The notes beneath the pieces were generated by a model. That model saw nothing but the letters and a program-made list of their open reading frames with translations. It had not been told where the DNA came from and ran no database searches. The position numbers and the translations under genes are program-made. A DNA stretch of 9,867 bases from Bacillota bacterium (GTDB lineage: Bacteria; Bacillota; Desulfotomaculia; Desulfotomaculales; Desulfallaceae): the NCBI GenBank assembly GCA_009781965.1, contig WQUS01000286.1, positions 1 through 9,867 on the forward strand. Direction: 5' to 3'. Shown here one piece after another: positions 1-5,865 of this stretch. Positions within the stretch are counted from its first letter, which is position 1; every line of letters begins with the position of its first letter.

Positions 1-98
1 TAAAGTTATTAACCGTAAGCGATTTCTCGAAGAGTATGAGCGCACGGTTAATAACTTTGGGCCGGATGGTGCGAAAGCAGTAACGTGTGACCAGTAAC
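1..98 (-). repeat. Dispersed palindromic repeat, copy 1 (cut by window edge)
   Basis: This stretch is the reverse complement of 3503-3602, with one substitution in the loop and a 2-base length difference next to the stem. The visible part has stem arms at 2-16 and 44-58 (15 perfect pairs) around a 27-nt loop at 17-43. It then has a tail ending in GACCAGTAAC at 89-98. Similarity to the other copy stops exactly at 98, which defines one end of the element. The rest lies beyond position 1. No coding potential is evident. Copy 2 is assigned the + orientation and this one the opposite. Confidence 0.85.
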
Positions 99-116
99 AT
101 AAATTTTCAATTTAGC

Positions 117-176
117 ACATACTTTTAAAAAAAATGTTATACTAATTGAGCAACTTAATAATAAGTATGTTAAAAT
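117..176 (+). promoter_or_regulatory. Probable glpX promoter region with inverted repeat
   Basis: There are two extended -10 candidates. TGTTATACT has its hexamer TATACT at 138-143. TGTTAAAAT has its hexamer at 171-176, with TTGAGC at 146-151 as a -35 at a long 19-bp spacing. An 8-bp inverted repeat, ACATACTT at 117-124 and AAGTATGT at 163-170, is centred on the first -10 box and could be an operator. A second small inverted repeat, AATAAT/ATTATT, lies near 174-193. These are pattern matches only. The AT-rich setting and the lack of any other start signal upstream of glpX support a promoter here, but the exact box is uncertain. Confidence 0.45.
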
Positions 177-242
177 AATAGTAACGCATTATTAATACAA
201 CATCACTTTTCTAAACCAGTTTGCAAAAAAGGAGAGGGATCT

Positions 243-1220
243 ATGGAAAGAGAACTAACTCTGGAACTGGTACGGGTAACGGAAGCGGCCGCTTTGGCCT
301 CCGCCCACTGGATGGGGCGCGGGCGCAAGATGGCGGCTGACGACGCCGCTACCAACGCCATGCGCGAAATGTTTGACTCGATTCAAGTCAACGGCACCGT
401 AGTGATCGGCGAAGGGGAAATGGATGAAGCCCCCATGTTATACATAGGGGAGAAGGTGGGCTGCGCCTCCACTCCTGAAGTGGATGTGGCGGTGGACCCG
501 CTGGAAGGCACCAACATTCTGGCCAAGGGGCTGCCCAACGCCATGTCGGTCATTGCCATTGCCGAGCGGGGAAACCTGCTGCACGCGCCGGACATGTATA
601 TGGATAAACTGGCGGTGGGGCCCAGGGCGGCAGGCAAAATCTGTCTGGACGACCCGATCGAAAAAACCCTGGAAATTGTAGCCAAAGCCAATAACAAGCG
701 GATTGTGGACTGCACGGTGATGATTCTGGACCGGGAACGGCACCAGAAGTTAATTGAAGCGGTGCGCGGAGCCGGCGCCAGGGTGCGGCTGATTGGCGAC
801 GGCGACGTGGCGTCGGCGCTGGCCACCGCTTTTGATGATACCGGTATTGACATTTGCGCCGGTATCGGCGGCGCCCCGGAAGGAGTTATCGCGGCAGCGG
901 CCTTGAAGTGCCTGGGCGGCGAGATGCAGGCCCGGCTGGAGCCGGAGGACGATGAGGAATGTGAACGCTGCCTCAGCATGGGCATTACTGATTTAAACAA
1001 GATTCTCACCATGGATGATCTGGTGAAAGGCGACGACGCCATTTTTGCCGCCACCGGCGTTACCGACGGCGAGCTGCTTAAGGGCGTACGTTTTCGGGGC
1101 GGCCACCTGGCCGAAACCTATTCGCTGGTGATGCGGGCCAAGTCGCGGACCATGCGTTTCATCAACTCAGTCCACGACCTGCTGTACAAACCGCATTACT
1201 CTTACATCGAAACAAAATAA
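243..1220 (+). CDS. glpX: Fructose-1,6-bisphosphatase class II (GlpX)
   Basis: This cytosolic enzyme hydrolyses fructose-1,6-bisphosphate to fructose-6-phosphate, the committed gluconeogenic step. In some bacteria it also acts on sedoheptulose-1,7-bisphosphate. The 325-residue length is normal for the family. The metal and phosphate residues known from E. coli GlpX sit at the same numbers: K29, D33, E57 (in GEGEMDEAP), D85 and E88 (in DPLEGT, 85-90), and E213 (in GGAPEG). The ATG is preceded by AAGGAG at 230-235 with suitable spacing. The gene stands alone on the + strand and converges on argG with 22 bp between the stop codons. No clear terminator was found in that gap, although short GC-rich self-complementary stretches followed by six T's (1257-1262) run into the end of argG. 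A dispersed repeat ends about 145 bp upstream of the start. No key residue is missing. Confidence 0.96.
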   Translation: MERELTLELVRVTEAAALASAHWMGRGRKMAADDAATNAMREMFDSIQVNGTVVIGEGEMDEAPMLYIGEKVGCASTPEVDVAVDPLEGTNILAKGLPNAMSVIAIAERGNLLHAPDMYMDKLAVGPRAAGKICLDDPIEKTLEIVAKANNKRIVDCTVMILDRERHQKLIEAVRGAGARVRLIGDGDVASALATAFDDTGIDICAGIGGAPEGVIAAAALKCLGGEMQARLEPEDDEECERCLSMGITDLNKILTMDDLVKGDDAIFAATGVTDGELLKGVRFRGGHLAETYSLVMRAKSRTMRFINSVHDLLYKPHYSYIETK

Positions 1221-1242
1221 TTGCAGCGCCACAGCGCGAACA

Positions 1243-2448
1243 TCAGCGCAGGCCGGCTTTTTTCTCCATTAAAGCCCGCACCTTAAGCGGCAGACCAAAC
1301 AAATTGATAAAACCTTCGGCGTCGGACTGAGTATATACCTCGTCGGCGCCGAAGGTAGCCATATCTTCATTATACATGGAGTATGGCGAAGTGGCGCCGG
1401 CAGGAGTGCAGTTGCCCTTGTACAGCTTCATCCGCACGTTCCCGGTCACAGTGCGCTGAGTGACGTTCACAAAGGCGTCCAAAGCCTCCCGCAGCGGTGA
1501 AAACCATAGCCCGTCGTAAACCAGTTCGGCATAGCGGGCGGCCACCTGCTCTTTAGAGTGCAAGGTGATCCGGTCCAGGGTCAGCAGTTCCAGCTCCCGG
1601 TGGGCCAGCCACAAAATAGTACCGCCCGGCGTTTCGTAAACGCCTCTGGACTTCATGCCCACCAGCCGGTTTTCCACCATATCCGTCACGCCGACGCCGT
1701 TGGCGCCTCCCAATTGATTCAGTTCTTCCAGCAGCGCCTCGGGCGCCAGCTCACGGCCATTGACCGTTTTGGGTATGCCTTGGTCAAACCAGATTTCCAC
1801 ATAGGTGGGCTTATCCGGCGCCTTTTCCGGCGCTACGGTAAGCAACAGCACGTCGTCCGGCGGTTCCTGTCCGGGATCCTCCAAAGCGCCCCCCTCATGG
1901 CTAAGATGCCAGATGTTGCGGTCCATGCTATAAGGCCGGGATTTGGTTACCGGCACGGGAATGCCCCGAGCGGCGGCGTAGTCTATGGCATCGTCCCGGG
2001 AACGGATGTCCCATTCCCGCCAAGGAGCCACAATTTTCAGCGCCGGATTGAGGGCTTTAACGGTCAGCTCAAACCGCACCTGATCGTTGCCCTTGCCGGT
2101 GGCGCCGTGGGACACGGCGGCGGCTCCCTCTTGGGCGGCTATTTCCACCAGTTTTTTGGCAATCAGCGGCCGAGCCATGGAAGTGCCCAGCAGATATTTA
2201 CCCTCATAAATAGCCCCGGCTTTCAGAGTGGGGAATATGTAATCGACGACAAATTCCCGTTTCACATCCTCAATGTACAGTCTGGCAGCGCCGCTTTTCA
2301 GCGCCTTCCCCTTTAGGGGCCCCAGTTCCTCGCCCTGGCCCAAATCGGCGGCCATGGCAATCACCTCGTAGCCGTAATTCTCTTTCAGCCACGGAATGAT
2401 AATTGAGGTATCCAACCCCCCGGAATAGGCCAGTACAATTTTTTCCAT
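1243..2448 (-). CDS. argG: Argininosuccinate synthase
   Basis: The enzyme joins citrulline and aspartate with ATP to make argininosuccinate, the penultimate step of arginine synthesis in the cytosol. At 401 residues it has the usual length of the shorter (type 1) family. The N-terminal ATP-pyrophosphatase P-loop SGGLDTS is at residues 9-15. The family segments SHGATGKGNDQVRFE (about 113-127) and YSMDRNIWHLSHEGG (about 173-187) are intact. The ATG start has AGGAG nine bases upstream. It follows argF by 19 bp and is the last gene of the operon, because the next gene, glpX, is convergent. argH, which often follows argG, is therefore not here. Confidence 0.97.
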   Translation of the reverse strand: MEKIVLAYSGGLDTSIIIPWLKENYGYEVIAMAADLGQGEELGPLKGKALKSGAARLYIEDVKREFVVDYIFPTLKAGAIYEGKYLLGTSMARPLIAKKLVEIAAQEGAAAVSHGATGKGNDQVRFELTVKALNPALKIVAPWREWDIRSRDDAIDYAAARGIPVPVTKSRPYSMDRNIWHLSHEGGALEDPGQEPPDDVLLLTVAPEKAPDKPTYVEIWFDQGIPKTVNGRELAPEALLEELNQLGGANGVGVTDMVENRLVGMKSRGVYETPGGTILWLAHRELELLTLDRITLHSKEQVAARYAELVYDGLWFSPLREALDAFVNVTQRTVTGNVRMKLYKGNCTPAGATSPYSMYNEDMATFGADEVYTQSDAEGFINLFGLPLKVRALMEKKAGLR

Positions 2449-2467
2449 TTTTTAAGTCTCCTCTCTT

Positions 2468-3412
2468 TTAGGCCAGCAATAGCGCCAGCACTGCTTTTTG
2501 AGCGTGCAGGCGATTTTCGGCTTCGTCGAACACCACACTGTGGGGACCGTCAATGATTTCCGCCGTCACTTCCTCGCCCCGGTGAGCCGGCAGACAGTGC
2601 AAAAACAGATAATCCGGAGCAGCCCCGGCAAGCAGCCCGGCGTTCACCTGGTAAGGGGCAAATACTTTCATGCGGGCCTGCTGCTCGCTTTCCTGGCCCA
2701 TACTGGCCCAGACGTCGGTCACCACCACGTCGGCGCCGGCCGTGGCCGCGGCGGGATCTGTGAGCAGCGTAAGCTCGGCGCCGGTTTCGGCGGCGTCTGC
2801 CCGGGCAGCGGCTGCAATGGCGCTGTCCGGCTGGTAGCCAGGGGGGCAAGCGACGCTGAGATGCATGCCCATCTTGGCGCAGCCAAACATCAGGGAGTGG
2901 CATACGTTATTGCCGTCCCCCACCCAAGCCACTTTCAGCCCGGCCAATCGGCCCTTGTGCTCCCGGATGGTCTGTAAATCGGCTAAAATCTGGCAGGGAT
3001 GCAGCAGATCGGTTAAACCGTTGATCACCGGCGCCTGGCTGTATTGGGCCAACTCCTCCACATCCTGCTGGGCAAAAGTGCGGATCATGATGCCGTCCAC
3101 GTAACGGCCCAGTACCCGGCCGGTGTCCCCAATACCCTCGCCCCGGCCCAACTGCAAATCGGCGGCGCTGAGGAACAGGGCGTGACCGCCCAGCTGATAC
3201 ATCCCCGTTTCGAAACTAACCCTGGTGCGGGTGGATGATTTTTCAAAAATCATGGCCAGGGTCTTGCCTTGCAGCAATTCATGGGGCACACCCTGCTTGC
3301 GCTGCTGTTTCAGCGTATCGGCCAAGTCGAGGATGTGCGTGATTTCCTGGGGGGTAAAATCGTGCAAAGACAAGAGATCCCGCCCTTGCAGCTGTTTCGC
3401 GATTTGATTCAA
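2468..3412 (-). CDS. argF: Ornithine carbamoyltransferase
   Basis: The enzyme transfers the carbamoyl group of carbamoyl phosphate to ornithine to give citrulline. Carbamoyl-phosphate signatures are present: STRTR, and HPCQ about 78 residues further on. Ornithine-side signatures are also present: DVWASMGQE (SMG loop) and HCLPAHRGEEV near the C-terminus. I chose the TTG at 3412 (314 residues). The well-formed ribosome binding site AGAAGGTG (3419-3426) sits six bases before it, whereas the GTG at 3421 (317 residues) lies inside that site and has nothing Shine-Dalgarno-like at normal distance. The gap to argD upstream is about 275 bp and filled with repeats, so argF-argG may be partly uncoupled from argCJBD. 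A catabolic role is unlikely given the biosynthetic operon. Confidence 0.95.
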   Translation of the reverse strand: MNQIAKQLQGRDLLSLHDFTPQEITHILDLADTLKQQRKQGVPHELLQGKTLAMIFEKSSTRTRVSFETGMYQLGGHALFLSAADLQLGRGEGIGDTGRVLGRYVDGIMIRTFAQQDVEELAQYSQAPVINGLTDLLHPCQILADLQTIREHKGRLAGLKVAWVGDGNNVCHSLMFGCAKMGMHLSVACPPGYQPDSAIAAAARADAAETGAELTLLTDPAAATAGADVVVTDVWASMGQESEQQARMKVFAPYQVNAGLLAGAAPDYLFLHCLPAHRGEEVTAEIIDGPHSVVFDEAENRLHAQKAVLALLLA

Positions 3413-3418
3413 TAAGCT

Positions 3419-3426
3419 CACCTTCT
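3419..3426 (-). promoter_or_regulatory. Ribosome binding site deciding the argF start
   Basis: On the minus strand this reads AGAAGGTG, one mismatch from the ideal AGGAGGTG. It has a 6-base spacer to the TTG at 3412-3410. It overlaps the upstream in-frame GTG (3421-3419), which makes that codon an unlikely start. Confidence 0.6.
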
Positions 3427-3431
3427 TAACC

Positions 3432-3453
3432 GGGTCAGAGGGACCCTTTTTTT
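3432..3453 (+). terminator. Terminator-like hairpin on the strand opposite the arg operon
   Basis: The + strand shows a stem GGGTC (3432-3436), loop AGAGG, stem GACCC (3442-3446), then seven T's (3447-3453). This is a short intrinsic-terminator shape for rightward transcription. No rightward gene ends here, so it would act only on antisense transcripts entering from argF towards argD. Read leftward, the A-run precedes the hairpin, so it should not stop the operon. The 5-bp stem is short and function is uncertain. Confidence 0.4.
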
Positions 3454-3479
3454 ATGCTGTTGAGCATTTGCCGGGGCAA
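3451..3479 (-). promoter_or_regulatory. Weak candidate internal promoter for argF-argG
   Basis: On the minus strand, TTGCCC (3479-3474) and CATAAA (3456-3451) are separated by 17 bp, each matching the sigma-A consensus at 4 of 6 positions. The region also forms two small palindromes, TTTGCC/GGCAAA (3467-3480) and ATGCT/AGCAT (3454-3467), so the match may be coincidental. A promoter here would explain how argFG could be expressed across the repeat-filled gap, but the evidence is thin. Confidence 0.2.
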
Positions 3480-3502
3480 AAATCTGTTTTGTTATTTCGA
3501 AC

Positions 3503-3651
3503 GTTACTGGTCACACGTTACTGCTTTCGCACCATCCGGCCCGTAAAGTTATTAACCGTGCGCTTATACTCTTCGAGAAATCGCTTACGGTTAATAACTT
3601 TACGGGCCTGGGCTACGGGTACTAACAAACGTTACTGGTCTGACCAGTAAC
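3503..3651 (+). repeat. Dispersed palindromic repeat, copy 2 (complete, MITE-like)
   Basis: This 149-bp non-coding element starts with GTTACTGGTC (3503-3512) and ends with its inverse GACCAGTAAC (3642-3651), that is, terminal inverted repeats of 10 bp. The right-hand end itself is a palindrome, with GTTACTGGTC at 3631-3640 lying one base from GACCAGTAAC. The core is a long hairpin (3538-3608). About 100 bp are shared in inverted orientation with 1-98. No transposase is encoded. The size, terminal inverted repeats and second copy suggest a MITE or a large REP-type element. It sits in the argD-argF gap. Confidence 0.75.
3538..3608. other. Perfect 22-bp stem with 27-nt loop inside the repeat
   Basis: Positions 3538-3559 are the exact reverse complement of 3587-3608, with loop 3560-3586. 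The arms contain GTTATTAACCGT and its inverse. In copy 1 the same stem is visible for 15 pairs and the loop has the same 27-nt length. No T-run follows the stem on either strand, so this is not a classic terminator. Between argD and argF it would put a stable hairpin in the operon mRNA, which could protect the 3' end of argCJBD transcripts or lower readthrough. Confidence 0.85.
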
Positions 3652-3652
3652 T

Positions 3653-3688
3653 TTCGAACTTCGAACCTCGAACTTCGAACCTCGAGCT
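3653..3688. repeat. Heptamer tandem repeat (TTCGAAC-type) after argD
   Basis: About five units of a 7-bp repeat alternate between CGAACTT and CGAACCT, giving a 14-bp higher-order period. The last unit is degenerate (CGAGCT) and runs up to the argD stop codon. The unit contains the palindrome TTCGAA. One further TTCGAAC lies on the other side of copy 2 of the dispersed repeat, at 3496-3502. Confidence 0.85.
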
Positions 3689-4878
3689 CACTCTGCCCCT
3701 AAAGCAGCGTCCAGGATAGCGACGGCCCGGTCGGCCTCCTCCTTGGTGATAATCAGCGGCGGCAGCAGCCGCAACACGTTGCCGGCGGCGCAGTTGATCA
3801 GCAGCCCGCGCTCCTGGCAGCGCCGCACGTAGGGGGCCCCCTCCACGGCCAGTTCCATACCCAGCAGCAGACCCAAACCGCGCACTTCGCGGATGAAGCT
3901 GTATTTCTGCTGTAAAACCAACAGCTGCTCTTTCAAGTAAGCCCCCACTTGAGCGCAGTTTTCCGGCACAGCCTCTTGGAGCATGACGCCCATGGCGGCC
4001 AGCGCCGCGGCACAGGCCAAAGGGTTGCCGCCAAAGGTAGCGGCGTGATCGCCGGGCGCAAAAACGTCGGCCACAGCTTGCTTGGCCAGCATGGCGCCCA
4101 TGGGGAATCCGCCGGCCAGGGCCTTGGCCAGGGTAATGAGATCCGGTTCCACGCCATAGTGCTGGTAAGCCATGAACTTACCAATCCGGCCCAAACCGCA
4201 CTGCACTTCATCAAAAATTAACAGCAGCCCCTGTTGATCGCATAATTCCCGCACGCCGGCCAGATAGTCCCGTTCAGCGGGGATAACGCCTCCTTCACCC
4301 TGCACCGGTTCCAGCAGCACGGCGCAGGTGTGGGGACCAACGGCTTTTTGCAGCGCCGCCAGATCGTTAAAGGGCACATACTTAAAACCCTGAGGCAGCG
4401 GCTCGAAGCCCTGCTGATACTTGGTTTGGCCGGTGGCGGTGATCGCGGCCAGGGTCCGGCCGTGGAAAGACTTTTCCGCCGTGATGATCTCGTACTTCTC
4501 CGGACCGCCAAACTTTTTGGCGTATTTGCGGGTCAGTTTAATCGCGGCCTCGTTAGCCTCGGCGCCGCTGTTGCAGAAAAACACCCGCTGGCAGCAGGAG
4601 TTTTGCACCAGCAGTTCGGCCAGCTTGGCCTGGGGTTCGGTATAGTAAAGGTTGCTCACGTGCATCAGGGTTTCGGCCTGGTCCCGGATAGCCCGCACTA
4701 CCGCAGGGTGACAGTGGCCCAGGGAATTCACCGCCAGACCGCCCACAAAGTCCAGGTAAGTCTTGCCCTCGGCATCCCGCAGCTCCGCCCCTTGCCCCTG
4801 CACCAGGGCCAGCCCGATCCGTCCGTAGGTATGCATGACATATTGATCGCTCAGGGCCATTATCTCTTTGGTATTCAC
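3688..4878 (-). CDS. argD: Acetylornithine aminotransferase
   Basis: This PLP enzyme (class III aminotransferase) converts N-acetylglutamate semialdehyde and glutamate to N-acetylornithine and 2-oxoglutarate. The family may also accept succinyl-diaminopimelate precursors in lysine synthesis. The 396-residue length is typical. Visible features are NSGAEANEAAIKLTRKY (103-119, PLP phosphate side), FDEVQ (222-226, the Asp that contacts the pyridine nitrogen) and TLAKALAGG with Schiff-base Lys252. The GTG start is preceded by AAGGAG with an 8-base spacer. The gene follows argB by 27 bp. Its TGA stop touches a heptamer repeat array, and the next operon gene, argF, is about 275 bp on. The context in an arg operon favours ArgD over ornithine or GABA aminotransferase. 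Confidence 0.95.
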   Translation of the reverse strand: MNTKEIMALSDQYVMHTYGRIGLALVQGQGAELRDAEGKTYLDFVGGLAVNSLGHCHPAVVRAIRDQAETLMHVSNLYYTEPQAKLAELLVQNSCCQRVFFCNSGAEANEAAIKLTRKYAKKFGGPEKYEIITAEKSFHGRTLAAITATGQTKYQQGFEPLPQGFKYVPFNDLAALQKAVGPHTCAVLLEPVQGEGGVIPAERDYLAGVRELCDQQGLLLIFDEVQCGLGRIGKFMAYQHYGVEPDLITLAKALAGGFPMGAMLAKQAVADVFAPGDHAATFGGNPLACAAALAAMGVMLQEAVPENCAQVGAYLKEQLLVLQQKYSFIREVRGLGLLLGMELAVEGAPYVRRCQERGLLINCAAGNVLRLLPPLIITKEEADRAVAILDAALGAE

Positions 4879-4905
4879 AGTCTTAACTCCTTTTTCATTT
4901 AACTG

Positions 4906-5793
4906 TTACAACACTACCATTGTCCCGACCCCTTGATCGGTGAAAATCTCCAGCAAAATAGAATGAGGCACCCGGCCGTCCAGGATGTGAGTGGTGCCCA
5001 CTCCCTGCCTCAGCGCATTGACGCAGCACTCCACTTTGGGGATCATGCCGCCGTCGATAACCCCCCGGTCGATCAGACCGGGCACTTCGGGCACGGCAAT
5101 GGTGGAGATCAGAGAGCTTTTGTCCTGGCGATCCGCCAGAATGCCCTCCACGTCGGTGAGGATAATCAATTTATCAGCCTTTAAAGCCGCGGCCAAAGCC
5201 CCGGCGGCGCTGTCCGCGTTGACGTTGTAACTTTCACCGGCCTGACCGGCGGCCACCGGCGCCACCACCGGAATGTAGCCCTCCCGGATGACCGTCTCCA
5301 GAATACCGGGGTTGACCTGGCGGACCAGCCCGACCTGGCCGATATCCACCATTTCCTCGGCGCCGTCGCTGTTGCGGATCCGGCCCAGCTTTTTCTCGGC
5401 CAGCAGCAGCCGGCCGTCCTTGCCGGACAGACCCACCGCACTGCTGCCAATGTTGTTCAGCAGGCCCACAATATCCTTGTTAATTTTGCCCACCAGCACC
5501 ATCTGGGCAATCTCCATGGTTTCCGCATCGGTAACCCGCAGGCCGCCCACAAAGTTGCTCTCCTTGCCCACTTTTTTCAGCATGCCGGTGATCTCCGGCC
5601 CGCCGCCATGGACAAGCACCGGGTGCAGGCCCACGTACTGCATCAGCACGACATCGGTAAGCACGGCTTCCTGCAGCGCGCTATCCACCATCGCGTGTCC
5701 GCCGTACTTAATCACCACTGTCGCGCCGTGGAATTTCTTGATGTAGGGCAAGGCTTCCACTAAGATGCCCGCCTTTTCCATCGGACTGAGCAC
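4906..5793 (-). CDS. argB: Acetylglutamate kinase, probably arginine-sensitive
   Basis: The enzyme phosphorylates N-acetylglutamate at the gamma-carboxylate using ATP, the second step of arginine synthesis. The amino acid kinase fold signatures are VIKYGGHAM with Lys29, HGGGPEI (62-68), NVNAD (190-194) and LTDVEG (212-217). At 295 residues it is longer than the roughly 258-residue E. coli enzyme. It carries an N-terminal helix (about residues 4-21) before the first strand, and a C-terminal segment with HILDGRVPHS. In the family these go with hexameric enzymes that are feedback-inhibited by arginine, so such inhibition is inferred here. The GTG start has GGGGGAG six bases upstream. argJ ends 72 bp upstream, the largest gap in the operon apart from argD-argF, and that gap holds a tandem duplication and a possible internal promoter. 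Confidence 0.96.
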   Translation of the reverse strand: MLSPMEKAGILVEALPYIKKFHGATVVIKYGGHAMVDSALQEAVLTDVVLMQYVGLHPVLVHGGGPEITGMLKKVGKESNFVGGLRVTDAETMEIAQMVLVGKINKDIVGLLNNIGSSAVGLSGKDGRLLLAEKKLGRIRNSDGAEEMVDIGQVGLVRQVNPGILETVIREGYIPVVAPVAAGQAGESYNVNADSAAGALAAALKADKLIILTDVEGILADRQDKSSLISTIAVPEVPGLIDRGVIDGGMIPKVECCVNALRQGVGTTHILDGRVPHSILLEIFTDQGVGTMVVL

Positions 5794-5819
5794 AATCTAC
5801 TCCCCCTGCATAAAAACTG

Positions 5820-5853
5820 TATATTTATACTACTATATTTATGCTACTCTAAA
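5820..5853 (-). promoter_or_regulatory. 14-bp tandem duplication with possible internal promoter before argB
   Basis: Two copies of a 14-bp unit, TATATTTATACTAC (5820-5833) and TATATTTATGCTAC (5834-5847), lie head to tail with one difference. On the minus strand they give TATAAA (5829-5824), preceded at 18 bp by TTTAGA (5853-5848). This is a fair -10 and a 4-of-6 -35. A secondary promoter for argBDFG is possible but unproven. The duplication itself is certain. Confidence 0.35.
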
Positions 5854-5865
5854 CAGTCCCTCTAT

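Noticed and set aside
1..98. Repeat considered as a tRNA or structured RNA gene
   Set aside because: The stem is a simple long hairpin without cloverleaf arms or a CCA end, and it recurs inverted at 3503-3602, which fits a dispersed repeat better.
383..1054. Long minus-strand ORF across glpX
   Set aside because: It is a shadow of a GC-rich gene whose protein matches GlpX end to end. The antisense product is low-complexity Ser/Pro/Ala-rich with no recognisable domain.
1558..2316. 252-codon + strand ORF across argG
   Set aside because: It is antisense to an intact ArgG, with no ribosome binding site and no family features.
3413..3502. argF leader considered as a T-box riboswitch or attenuator
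   Set aside because: No T-box sequence (AGGGTGGTACCGCG type), specifier stem or leftward terminator was found; only small unrelated hairpins are present.
3468..3650. 60-codon + strand ORF in the argD-argF gap
   Set aside because: It lies almost wholly within the palindromic repeat, has no ribosome binding site, and the stem arms dictate its sequence. It is a by-product of the repeat, not a gene.
3653..3688. Heptamer array considered as a CRISPR or an origin iteron array
   Set aside because: Units are only 7 bp with no spacers, so it is not a CRISPR. There is no replication gene or DnaA-box cluster nearby to support iterons.
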